DNA of 64,000 nucleotides, from assembly GCA_001972305.1 (NCBI GenBank), contig BDDD01000350.1, positions 380,486-444,485 on the forward strand, read 5' to 3'. Origin of the DNA: Cephalotus follicularis. Taxonomy: Eukaryota; Streptophyta; Magnoliopsida; Oxalidales; Cephalotaceae. This document shows, piece by piece, positions 34,214-45,076 of this stretch (positions are counted from its first letter, which is position 1; every line of letters begins with the position of its first letter). Below the pieces are notes generated by a model. It did no database searches, was not told the DNA's origin, and saw only the letters and a program-made list of their open reading frames with translations. Made by a program: the position numbers and the translations under genes.

Positions 34214-36264
34214 TGTTGGAATCGGATAAAACCGAACCCGGAGCCAAAAACGGACTTAGGCATATAGGGTGTAGAACAAAACAAAAACATACAAACATGG
34301 CAGCAGAAGAACACCCAATAAAACAAATGCAGTCCAAAAAGGCATGTCCACAGACCATATGGATCACCACATCATCACCAGAATTGAATTGTTGTCACCA
34401 TTTCATACAATGGTGACACACTATCATGGCAAGAAGAGAAGGACCAAGAGATATACCAGGGAGTGAAGGCTTCTTCTTTCTTTGCCGCTACACGCTTGGG
34501 AAGACACCAAACACGTTGCTTCCAAAATCCCTGGAACAGAAGCTATTCCAACCAGCAAGAACCAAGAACGAAGTGCATGAACTCTCTCTCTCTCACCAAG
34601 CTTAGAAAAGGTAAATTGATATTGACCAATGAAGCCAAAATCAATCCACCCTAGATAAGCACTTGCTTGATGTTTAATAATGAAGGGAACACACTCAATC
34701 TGCAAAGAGAAATTCGACTTTCTCTTGCCCAGTAAAAAGTCTACCACCCCTTTACATTTTCTGTAGAAAATGCTTATCACTATCCTCCTCCTTCTCTCTC
34801 CCGCTCTCCCATTCACTTAGGATCATGGTCCTCACTCCTAGGGAGTCTGTGGCCATGATCCCCACGTTCCCATAACATGCAAGAATGGGAGATGGCTGCT
34901 GGAGATGAGAGAGAAAATGTGCCCACGAAGTGAGCTAGTGCACAGGTTGCATGTTCTGCTCAAAGACGTCGACGCCTTCCAAAGGACATCGACGCTCATG
35001 CAATGTGGCACTAAGAACATCGACTCTTTCTAAAAGACATCGATGCCTATCAAAACGTTAAGCATCGACGTATATAAAAACGTTAAGCATCGACGTCTTT
35101 CTAAAAGACGTTGACACTTTGTCTGGCAAGTGAAGCAATTAGAGTCTAACACTTTAAGTGATCTCATGTACCCTTCGAATATTGGTTAAGTAAGATCAAA
35201 CATATGTGTTTCCACAAAATGCAAAATCCACATAACCGATATTTGACACCAAGACTTAATATGTCCAACATATTAAAGAACTAATCATTATAAGGGAGGG
35301 ACCCTTTAAAATCTTGGTTAATACAAGAGGTGTTTATAAATTACAGAAATACCCCTACGGTCCGATTTACCCATTCTAAATGGTCCTTGACCAATTTAAA
35401 TGCTATTGGAATAATATCCAAATATTATCCAGATGGAAAAATTAATCTAATTAATTTGTCCACACCTCATAAACCCTAGATTTTCTAAGTCATCGGTTCA
35501 CGTGTACTATAATCCCTTGTCATGCTTGGCCCCGATTGAGGTCTAGGGTAAGGATATATGTCAACCCTAGATAATACCTCAATGGCTAAAATATCTGATC
35601 AATATTGCGCACTCACTTATATTCGTATAGATTCGATCATACCCAAAGACCACCCGATTGCCAGCCCTGCGTAAGGACTAGGTAAGGCGGAGATCAAAGC
35701 ATAACCGTCTCCATACAATATAGAGTAGTCGCTCAAGTCTAAGGATCAGATGAATTTGAGAACTAGCTAAGTGATGATCACTTATGCACAACCGTAACAA
35801 GTAGAAGTCACTACTGACAGGAGAATAGCGACTATCCAAATAGTGTCTCCTACGCGTGTCAAGTTCAGTGTACACGCTCTCAGTGCGCACCCCGTATTTG
35901 CCCCAGTGTCCAACACAGATGGTAGTGAGAGAATCCGTCCTCCAATTCCATGAGCAGGCAACATACACGCAAGTCTATCCGGTTCACTAATGCCCACAAA
36001 GTGAACCTATGACTTGGAACTAATTTGACATAAGGAATAAGGTAACCAGTCTCACAGCCTCCATGCCAAGCATCCAACCTTATGTCAGGGCATCACAAGT
36101 ATAAGTAGGTAATTAATAAACTACTTCAATTAAGTGATAAAATGCAAGTGATATAGCCATAACAAATTAGCACGCATCATATATAAGGAATAAGATTGTT
36201 TCATACAAGAACAGATACAAAACAACAGTCCATCCCATGGCTTGTCGGGTCACTATATCTAACA
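34214..36264 (-). repeat. 5' LTR of copia-E
   Basis: 2051 bp. It carries a TCGAC cluster at 34965-35115. It matches 26735-28450 except for a private deletion of about 125 bp near 35600 and extra sequence at about 35725-36200 that the other LTR lost. Confidence 0.9.
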
Positions 36265-36269
36265 GAGCC
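36265..36269. repeat. target-site duplication of copia-E (right)
   Basis: GAGCC, matching 26730-26734. Confidence 0.9.
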
Positions 36270-36520
36270 TCCAACGTTGGTATGGTTTCTACCTTTCTCT
36301 ATTTATGGTTACTGAAGAAAATTCGGTTTATTTTTTGTGCATGCTTGACTATTTGTATTGGTTCGATTGAATATTAAACGGAGATCCTTGTCATATTTAT
36401 TTTTGTACTAAGATGTCAGTGTGAACCTTGACTTGCAGTCTTCGTATTTTTTAAAAATTAAAATTATACACAGTAGCATTCTAGTTACACAATCGACCAA
36501 GTAGCCTTCCAGATTTTCCA
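36270..36520 (+). repeat. copia-type LTR D, copy 2, right part
   Basis: Continuation of 26310-26734 after copia-E. It matches 21820-22068 (TCCAACGTTGGTATGG, GTTTATTTTTTGTG, GTCAGTGTGAACCTTGACTT) and ends AGATTTTCCA like copy 1, but no primer-binding site follows. Confidence 0.78.
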
Positions 36521-36872
36521 ACCTTAAGAAGGACGGCTAGGGTTTGAAAAGGGTAGGTGGAGATGTCATGTGATGACATGTGCCAAGGGTTTGTGTTTTA
36601 GGGTTCTAGAAACACTAAACCATTAAGGTTCTAACCCTAAATCCTAGGGTTTCTCAAACCCTAACCCTTAGGTTTCCTAACCCTTAGCATATACTTTTAG
36701 GGTTTTAGAAACCCCAATCCAAGACAACAAAATGTAGGGTTTTAGAAACCCTAATCTAATGCCATATTCTTTAAGGTTTTTGAAACCCTAAACATAGATT
36801 CTAACCCTTAGGGTTTTCTAACCTTTATGGTATGAATTTATACTTCCACTATTTCTCAATCAATTGACTATA
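36521..36872. other. TTAGGG/CCCTAA-rich interval with hairpins
   Basis: About fifteen AGGGTTT or AAACCCT motifs occur in alternating orientation at 36538-36820, several as hairpins such as AGGGTTTTAGAAACCCT (36735-36751). It is not a uniform array, so it is not a true telomere. Confidence 0.7.
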
Positions 36873-36877
36873 GTGAT
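36873..36877. repeat. target-site duplication of the gag-only array (left)
   Basis: GTGAT directly before TGTGATGACCCGTCC; repeated at 51655-51659. Confidence 0.9.
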
Positions 36878-39382
36878 TGTGATGACCCGTCCCTCAGGAT
36901 AGCCACCCCGAACGAATCGCCCGGCAGGAAAGAGGAATTTCCCATCTCCTCTAAGCCAAAACAATGCCACAACACATGGCAGGGAAGAAACAAAGAAGGA
37001 AATTGCATAACTGTAAATAACCCTTACATTTAAAACCATTCCAAAACTCACCATTGAAAAAAAAGGGAACACAACAACCCTGCCAAACGCACCGTTCCAC
37101 TAAAGGAACATAACAGCCACTGCCCAAACGCCCCGTTCCACTAAAGGAACGTGCCAGGAGAGGAAGCCAGGGCAGAGAACGCAACACTATGTCTTACCAA
37201 GGGTCCCGGGTAGGGGATGCCAGCACAACTCAACACAACACGACAAACACAAGCCAGGCCTGCACCACCATACTAAGACATGCCTTCCCCGGATGAGCCA
37301 TGTCCGGACATGTCCTCCCTGGGCATGTCCTCCCTGTGCTTGCCTCCCCGGGCATGACCTCCCCGGGCTTTCCTCCTCCGGGCATGCCTCCCCGGGCATG
37401 ACCTGCCTGGGCATGTCATCCCAAGGCATGTCCTCCTCGGGCATGTCCTCCCCGGCCAACACATTCTCCTCGTACGTCTCCTCAGAAGCATGTTCTCCTC
37501 GGACAGAGCCTGGCGACATATGCCAGACCATAACATAAACCAACCCAGCCCTAACAACCCTGAGGTCAAGACACGAGCCCCACAGGTTGACCCCCGGCCC
37601 TGGAGATCCCCCAAGCTGCCAGACCTCAGGTAACCTTCTCAATAAACAAGCAAAAGAGCGTAACATAACGTTTCAAGTAAAAACACAAGAACGCATCATT
37701 AAACACAACAAATCATCTCAAGAATATCATATTATCATTTCAAAATAAAATATATCATGTTCACAAAACATCATCCCCTTTTCACAAGCCAGGCACCCAT
37801 ACAAAAGAATAACATTTCCTCCCCAGGCCAGGGACCATACAACAAAAGAATAAAAGCCCATATGCCCCCTTGAATGCATTCAAGGACGAGCTCGTGAACC
37901 GATAGCTCTGCACATCATCCGCAGACTACCTTGTCAACCCACAAGACTACCCTGGCAGCCACAGCAGCTTCCTCTGCAAAACAACTGAGAAGGGATTAGT
38001 CCAAATGACTAGTGAGCAAGAACAGGCATTCTCAAGAGCATCCACAACCACTGGACGCACAAGGAAAAAGATATATATAAACAAGCCCCAGTGGGCAAAA
38101 CAGAACAAGTTAGGGGTAAACAAAGGAACACAAACTCAGCAATATCACAAGGCTCCACTCCTCGGACTCTGCCAAAGGAAAAGAGAGTCAACATCAATAA
38201 GCGGAGGATTCCAACAAAAGATAACATCACAAGTAAAACAATTGTGCCCAAGATAAACAAGAGAACAGGAACAACACCACCATATCCCGTGGTCAGCCAC
38301 CATACCAGGCAAAACTTACACATCTATCCAGGCCACAGCCCGCTAACATCTATCCGGACCTCCTCCGCTAGTATTTATCAAAGCCGCAGCTCGCTAGCCC
38401 CGGCCAAATGGAATGGAACGGAGAACACCCTTGCACTCACACTCAGCATACCATCATAGACAATAGTACACCGTAGATCCAGGTATGGAACCCGGGGGCA
38501 ATTCCCACATACCATCCCATCATAGACAATGAGAATACTAAGGATAGTTGATTCTCGGACGTACCCTTTACCACCGAACGAACCCATGCATCCCATCCGT
38601 ACATCCCAGTGCATCCCACATACTAGAGGAACCAAGAACACAAGGAGAGATCGCCTGATACAAACAACAACCGTCAGAGGAACAACATACTTTCCACCCA
38701 AGAACCATCAGAGCTCTCAAGCTCTGCCAAGAACAAGATTAGAACTTAAACAAAGGTAACAGGGATCCAAATCCCACAGAAAACTTTTAACCAGAGGATA
38801 AAAATAGGCACAGGAAATATCAAGTAAAGGAAAGAGGAGAATGTCCCATAAAAAAATCTCCTCAAGCTATCGTCGACAAACCCCAAGACTCATCTGCAAA
38901 CCAACACATATCAAATCGAGAAGAAGACGTAACACATGCATGAACAGAAAACACAACCAGCCAAACCAGGCTATCATCCTTCTCCTCGGCTCCAGCACAA
39001 CGTGCCACCACACAACACAACCCATGGAAGAGGAGAGCTCACCTTCATAGCTCAAAAGCAAAAGTAGGCAACCAAAACGCTCATGGAAGAAGGGCAAAGA
39101 AGAAGAAGAAACAAGCTCTCTCTTACTTCTCTCTCTCAAAGCCGAATCCCACTTACCAGGAAGCACTGGCAGCCCTCTTACCAACTCCCACAATTCTTAT
39201 CCCAACGCAACCTTGGGAACAACAAGCTTCCTCAATAAGCTAACCATTAAATCAATATAATAACCTAAACCATCCTTGTCCACATGTTTTAAATAACTTA
39301 CAACAATTCCCACTTAAGTCCTTTCCATGTGCCAAACAAGGCCTTAACTTAAATCCTCTAAAAACAGGTACAGGTTATTACA
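36878..39382 (-). repeat. array LTR 1
   Basis: 2505 bp, TGTGATGACCCGTCC to GGTTATTACA. It contains a CCCGGGCATG minisatellite at about 37290-37455, the box TTAGTCCAAATGACTA (37996-38011) and CATCATAGACAATAG blocks near 38455 and 38520. Confidence 0.93.
37290..37455. repeat. CCTCCCCGGGCATG minisatellite in array LTR 1
   Basis: About nine degenerate units of 15-18 bp (CCTCCCCGGGCATGA, CCTCCCTGGGCATGT). Related tracts lie at about 41430-41560, 45530-45670 and 49580-49725 in the other three LTRs, with different unit numbers and sequence. Confidence 0.85.
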
Positions 39383-39398
39383 TCCTCCCCACGTTAAG
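39383..39398 (-). promoter_or_regulatory. polypurine tract, array unit 1
   Basis: On - CTTAACGTGGGGAGGA sits directly before the LTR start TGTAATAACC. Confidence 0.85.
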
Positions 39399-39416
39399 AA
39401 ATTTTGTCCCAAAAAT

Positions 39417-40817
39417 TTAAAATACAGGTGGAACACTTATAACCAAAACATGATCCGAAGAAACAAACTTACCTTCATCCTCAACAGAAGTGGTAAGGCC
39501 TGTACCCATCATCAAATTGTACACCCTTGCAGTAGCCATAGGTCTTCCAGGTGGTCTACTACTACCAGCCCCTGAACTAGAGGCTTGCCGAGCAGCTGCT
39601 CCACTACCCGGTGCACCCGACTGATTGGTCCTCTGCGCTGGTTCTCTGGCCGTCTATTATACATCCGAGGATGCAAATCCTTGTGTCCATGTTGCACCCT
39701 ACAACCTCAACAGACATCGATTCCTCAAATGCCCGGTCTGACCATATTGCTAACAAGAACGTGCCTCCACTCCACACTTACCAACATGGTGTTGAGCATA
39801 CTGCTGACAATGCGAAGGCGACGAAACGGCTGCTACACCCTCAATCTCAGGAGTTCCATGAGAAAAACTAGGGACCGGAGCCTGAGTCCGCTGCTGGGGT
39901 GATCCTCCCCAACTACCTCTACCAATTGGTCCACTGGCAGACGAAGGTCCCCTCGTCCTATGATTCATGGAGGAACTCTCCTCCCCTTCAAGATTCGAAG
40001 CAGACCGTTTCTGTCCTTGGTCCTGTATGCTCCTCTGCACATTTATGCTTAGCTCGACCCTCATGGCTGAGTCCACCATTCTACCAAAAATATTCCAATC
40101 AATTGTTGCTACAGAATGTCGTATCTCCGGCCTTAGGCCGTCCAAAAACCTCTGGCATCTCTCCTCCTGGTCAGCCACCAAGGCAGGAGTATAATGAGAC
40201 AACTCCAAAAACTTATGCTCATACTGTGCCACCGACATAAAGCCCTGATACAAACGCAAGAATTCCCTCCTCCTCTCCTGGACATAGGTACGAGGAAGAA
40301 AATGCTGACGAAACTCCTTCTTAAACAAAGCCCAGGTGATCTCCAGGGGATCCTCAAAACTAGCACTCAAAGCATGCCACCAGCGCACGGCTCCTTGCCC
40401 AAACAAAAAGGACGCATTGCCTACCCGCTGGTCCTCGGATATATCAATCCTTTCAAATATCCACTCCATGCAGTTTAACCAAGTCTCTACATCAGCGGGG
40501 TTCCCAGATCCTTCAAAAACAACCGCTCCAAGGTGCTCCAAACGCTCAAGGGGAAAAGATTGAGGTTTAACTGCCCCAACAGTTTGAGCCAAAATGGTAA
40601 AAGCCTGCAATAGCTCAAACTGACTCCCCGCAACAACCGGAGGAGGTACTTGAGCAATACACTGCCCAGAATGATCCTCGACCTCTGCCAGCCTGCTTTC
40701 CCTAGCCTCAACTCCAGGATTTGCCTACACGTCCGGCTGAACATTATCCACAGCTGGCCTAGAGGTTGCCCTGCCCCCAATCCATCCACGACCTCTGGTG
40801 CCTCTACGATTCATCAT
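39417..40817 (-). pseudogene. array unit 1 gag
   Basis: 1401 bp frame from ATG 40815-40817 to TAA 39417-39419. The N-terminus is Gly/Arg-rich (NRRGTRGRGWIGGRATSRP). The capsid domain is well kept (GQGAVRWWHALSASFEDPLE, FKKEFRQHFLPRTYVQERRR, GLRPEIRHSVATIDWNIFG). The zinc knuckle reads C-x2-Y-GQTGHLRNRC, lacking its second Cys. Stops: TAG 40725-40727 (CAG in unit 2) and TAG 39750-39752 (TAC in unit 3), plus more near the C-terminus. The frame ends ARVYNL..., ISVPPVF, 34 bp before the LTR, so there is no protease or pol. Gag would form the particle; enzymes must come from another element. Confidence 0.9.
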
Positions 40818-40962
40818 CCTTCACACACAATGCAAGAAGCCACCGTAACCACACGTTCTATATGTATGCAATGCATGAAATGCAAAACCCAACATATAAA
40901 ACCCCAGAAAGCATCAACACAGAAGAAGAAAGAAAAACATGCACTAGAACCACAAACCAATC

Positions 40963-40974
40963 TCTCTTATACCA
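40963..40974 (-). promoter_or_regulatory. primer-binding site, array unit 1
   Basis: On - TGGTATAAGAGA, one change from the initiator tRNA-Met match, two bases from LTR 2. Confidence 0.85.
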
Positions 40975-40976
40975 AC

Positions 40977-43484
40977 TGTGACCACCCGTCCCTCAGGATA
41001 CCACCCCGAACGAATCGCCCGGCAGGAAGGAGGAATTTCCCATCTCCTCTAAGCAAAAACAACGCAGTAACTCATGCCAGTGAAGAAACAGAGAAGGAAA
41101 TTGCATAACTGTAAATAACCCTTACATTTAAAACCATTCAAAACTCACCGTTTAAAAAAAAAAAGGAACACAACAACACTGCCAATCGCACCGTTCCACT
41201 GAAGGAACATAATAGCCATTGCCCAAACGCACCGTTCCACTAAAGGAACGTTCTAGGGGAAGGAGCCAAGGCAGAGAACACAACACTAAGTCTTGCCAGG
41301 GGTCCTGGGTAGGGCATGCCATTACTACTCAACACAACACGACAAAAACAAGCCAGGCATGTACCTCCATCCTAAGACATGCCTTCCCCGGATGAGCCAT
41401 CCTCAGGGATGTTCTCATTGGACGACCGACCCCGGACATATCCTCCCTGGGCATGTCCTCCCCGGGCTTGGCTCCCCTGGGCATGCCTCCCCGGGAATAA
41501 CCTCCCCAGGCTTGCCTCCCCGGGCATGACCTGCCTGGGCATGTCCTCCCCGGACAACACATTCTCCTCGTACGTCTCCTCGGAACACATGTTCTCCTCG
41601 AACAGAGCCCGACGACATATGCTAGACCACAACATAAACCAACCCAGGCTTAACAACCCTGAGGTCAAGACACGAGCCCCACAGTTTGACCCCCACCCCG
41701 GGGAGATCCCCCATCCTGCCTGACCTCGGGTAACCTTCTCGATAAACAAGCAAAAGAGCGTAACATAACGTTTCAAGTAAAAACACAAGATCACATCAAT
41801 AACACAACAAATCATCTCAAGAATACATCATATTATCATTTCAAAATAAAATATATCATGTTCACAAAACATCATCCCCTATTCACAAGCCAGGCACCCA
41901 TACAAAAGAATAACATTTCCTTCCCAGGCCAGGGACCATACAACAAAAGAATAAAAACCCATATGGCCCCTTGAATGCATGCAAGGACTAGCTCGTGAAG
42001 CCGGTAGCTCTGCACATCCTCTGCAGACTACCTTGTCAACCCATAAGACTACCCTGGCAGCCACAACATCTTCCTCTGCAAAACAACTGGGAAGGGATTA
42101 GTCCAAATAACTAGTGAGCAAGAACAAGCATTCTCCAGAGCATCCACAACCACTGGACGCACAAGGAAAAAGTTATATATAAACAAACCCCACTGGGCAA
42201 AACAGAACAAGTTAGGGGTAATCAAAGGAACACAAACTCAGCAATATCACAAGGCTCCACTCCTTGGACTCTCCCAAAGGAAAAGAGAGTCAACATCAAT
42301 AAGCGGAGGATTCCAACAAAAGATAACATCATTAGTAAAACAATTGTGCCCAAGATAAACCAGAGAAGAGGAACAACACCACCATTTCCCGTGGTTAGCC
42401 ACCATACGAGGCAAAACATACACATCTATCCAGGCCATAGCCCGTTAACATCTATCCGGACCTCAATCGCTAGTATCTATCCGAGCAGCAGCTCACTAGC
42501 TCAGGCCATATGGAAAGGAACAGAGAACACCCATGCACTCACACTTAGCATACCATCATAAACAATGAACCCGGGGGCAGTTCCCACATAGCATCCCATC
42601 ATAGACAATGAGAATACTAAAGAGAGTTGATTCTCGGATGTACCCTTTACCCCTGAACGAACCCACGCATACAATCCACACATCCTAGTGCATCCCACAT
42701 ACCAGAGGAACCAAGAACAAAAGGGGAGATCGCCTGACACAAACAACAACAGTCAGAGGAACAACATACTTTCCACCCATGAACCATCCGAGCTCTCAAG
42801 CTCTGCCAAGAACAGGATTACAACATAAACAAAGGTAACAGGGATCCAAATCCCACAGAAAATGTTTAACCCATAGGATAACAATAGGCACACAAAATAT
42901 CAAGTAAAAGAAAAAGGAGAATGTCCCACTCACAAATCGCCTCAAGCTATCGTCGACCAACCCCAAGATGCTCTGTCACAGCAACAGGTTCCTCATCTGT
43001 AAACTAACACATATCAACTCGAGAAGAAGACATAACACATGCATGAATAGAAAACACAACCAGCCAAACCAGGCTATCATCCTTCTCCTCAGCCCCAGCA
43101 CAACGTGCCACCACACAACAAAACCCAGGGAAGAGGAGAGCTCACCTTCACAGCTCAAAAGCAAAAGTTGGCAACCAAAACGCTCACGGAAAAAAGGGAA
43201 AGAAGAAGAATGAACCAGCTCTCTCTTACTTCTCTCTCTCAATGCCGGACACCACTTACAAAGAAGCACTGGAAGCCCTCTTACGAACTCCCGCAATTCT
43301 TATCCCAACGCAACCTTGGGAACACAAGTTTCCTCAAGAAGCTAACCATTAAATGAATATAATAACCGAAACCATCCTTGTCCACATGTTTTAAATAAGT
43401 TACCACAATTCCCATTTAAGTCCTTTCCATGTGCCAAACAAGGCCTTAACTTAAATCCTCTAAAAACAGGTATGAGGTATTACA
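40977..43484 (-). repeat. array LTR 2
   Basis: 2508 bp, TGTGACCACCCGTCC to GAGGTATTACA. Minisatellite at about 41430-41560; box TTAGTCCAAATAACTA near 42098. The first CATCATAGACAATAG block is shortened near 42555. Confidence 0.93.
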
Positions 43485-43500
43485 TCCTCCCCACCTTAAG
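43485..43500 (-). promoter_or_regulatory. polypurine tract, array unit 2
   Basis: On - CTTAAGGTGGGGAGGA before TGTAATACCTC. Confidence 0.88.
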
Positions 43501-43518
43501 AAATTTTGTCCCCAAAAT

Positions 43519-44918
43519 TTAAAACACAGGTGGAACACTTATAACCAAAACATGATCCGAAGAAACAAACTTACCTTCACCCTCAGCAGGTGTGGTAAGG
43601 CCTGTACCTGTCTTCAAATTGTACACCCTTGCAGTAGCCATAGATCTTCCAAGTGGTCTACTGCTACCAGCCCATAAACCAGAGGCTTGCCGAGCAGCTG
43701 CTCCACTACCCGGTGCACCCGACTGATTGGTCCTTTGTGCTGGTTCTCTGGCCGTCGATTGTACATCCGAGGATGGAAATCCTTGTGTCCCCGTTGCTCC
43801 CTGCAACCTCAACAGACATCGATTCCTCAAATGCTCCGTATAACCATATTGGTAACAAGAACGTGCCTCCACTCCACACTCACTAACATGGTGTCGACCA
43901 TACTGCTGACAATACGAGGGAGACAAAAAGGCTGCTGCACCCTCCATGTCAGGACTTCCATGAGAAAAACTAGGGACCGGAGCCTGAGTCCGCTACTGGG
44001 GTGATCCTCCCCAACTACCTCCACCAACTGGTCCACTGGCAGACGAAGGTCCCTTCGTCCTCTAATTCTTGAAGGAATTCTCCTCCCCTTAAAGATTCGA
44101 AGCATACTGTTTCTGTCCTCGGTCCTGTCTGCTTCTTTGCTGATTTATGCTTAGCTCGACCGTCTTGGCTGAGTCCACCAATCTACCAAAAACATTCCAA
44201 TCAATTGTTGCTACAGAATGCCGTATGTCCGGCCTTAGGCTGTCCAAAAACCTCTAGCATCCCTCCTCCTGGTCAGCCGCCAAGGCAGGAGCATAATGAG
44301 GCAACTCCAAAAACTTATGCTCATACGGTGCAACCGACATGGAGCCCTGATACAAACGCAAGAATTCCCCCATCCTCTCCTGGACATAGGTACGAGAAAG
44401 AAAATGCTGACGGAACCCCTTCGTGAACAAAGCCCAGGTGATCTCCATGGGATCCTCAAACCTGGCACTCAAAGCTTCCCACCAACGCAAGGCCCCTTGG
44501 CCAAACAAAAAGGACGAATTGCCTACCCGCTGGTCATCAGATATATCAATCCTTCCAAATATCCCCTCCATGTGGTTTAACCAAGTCTCTGCATCCGCGG
44601 GGTTCCCAGATCCTTCAAAAACAACCGCTCCAAGGCGCTGCATACGCTCAAGGGGCAAAGATTGAGGTTTAACTTCCCCAACGGTTTGAGCTAAAATTGT
44701 AAAAGCCTATAATAGCTCATACTGAGTCCCCGCAACAACCGGAGGAGGTAATTGAGCAGTAGACTGCCCAGCATGATCCTCGACCTCTGCCGGCCTGCTT
44801 TCCCTTGCCTCAATTCCAGGATTTGCCTGCACGTCCGGATGAACATTATCCACAACTGGCCTAGAGGTTGCCCTACCCCAGTATAGCCACGAACCCTGGT
44901 GCCACTACGGCGTATCAT
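43519..44918 (-). pseudogene. array unit 2 gag
   Basis: ATG at 44916-44918 (MIRRSGTR). The N-terminal part is thrown out of frame after about 14 codons. The capsid part 44254-44658 is open (GQGALRWWEALSARFEDPME, FTKGFRQHFLSRTYVQERMG). The C-terminal part 43519-43947 is open and holds the knuckle C-x2-Y-GYTEHLRNRC, with the same missing Cys and the knuckle Gly before His changed to Glu. TAG at 43993-43995 replaces a CAG of unit 1. The stop is 34 bp before the LTR. Same role and limits as unit 1. Confidence 0.9.
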
Positions 44919-45062
44919 CCTTCACACACAAGGCAAGAAGCCACCGAACAACACGTTCTATATGTATGCAATGCATGATTTTCTAAACCCAACATATAAA
45001 ACCCCAGAAAGCATCAACACACAAGAAGAAAGAAAAACATGCACTAGAACCACAAACAAATC

Positions 45063-45074
45063 TCTATGATACCA
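45063..45074 (-). promoter_or_regulatory. primer-binding site, array unit 2
   Basis: On - TGGTATCATAGA, close to the initiator tRNA-Met match, next to LTR 3. Confidence 0.85.
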
Positions 45075-45076
45075 AC

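Larger units (their letters stand above)
26735..36264 (-). mobile_element. copia-E: complete but decayed Ty1/copia element
   Basis: The element is 9530 bp, starting TGTTGGAATCGG and ending ATATCTAACA, flanked by GAGCC at 26730-26734 and 36265-36269. On - the order is LTR, primer-binding site, about 1.8 kb leader, gag with zinc knuckle, protease, integrase, RT, RNase H, polypurine tract and LTR. It interrupts copia-type LTR D. The LTRs are alike over most of their length but each has its own large deletion, so the insertion is not recent. Stops and at least two frameshifts break gag-pol. Confidence 0.93.

Noticed and set aside
36530-36840. Telomere or interstitial telomeric array
   Set aside because: The motifs alternate in orientation and are irregularly spaced, unlike a telomeric tandem array.
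37187-37666. 159-codon frame rich in Gly, Glu, Asp and Met-Pro repeats
   Set aside because: It is the translation of the CCTCCCCGGGCATG minisatellite; frames in the sister LTRs differ.
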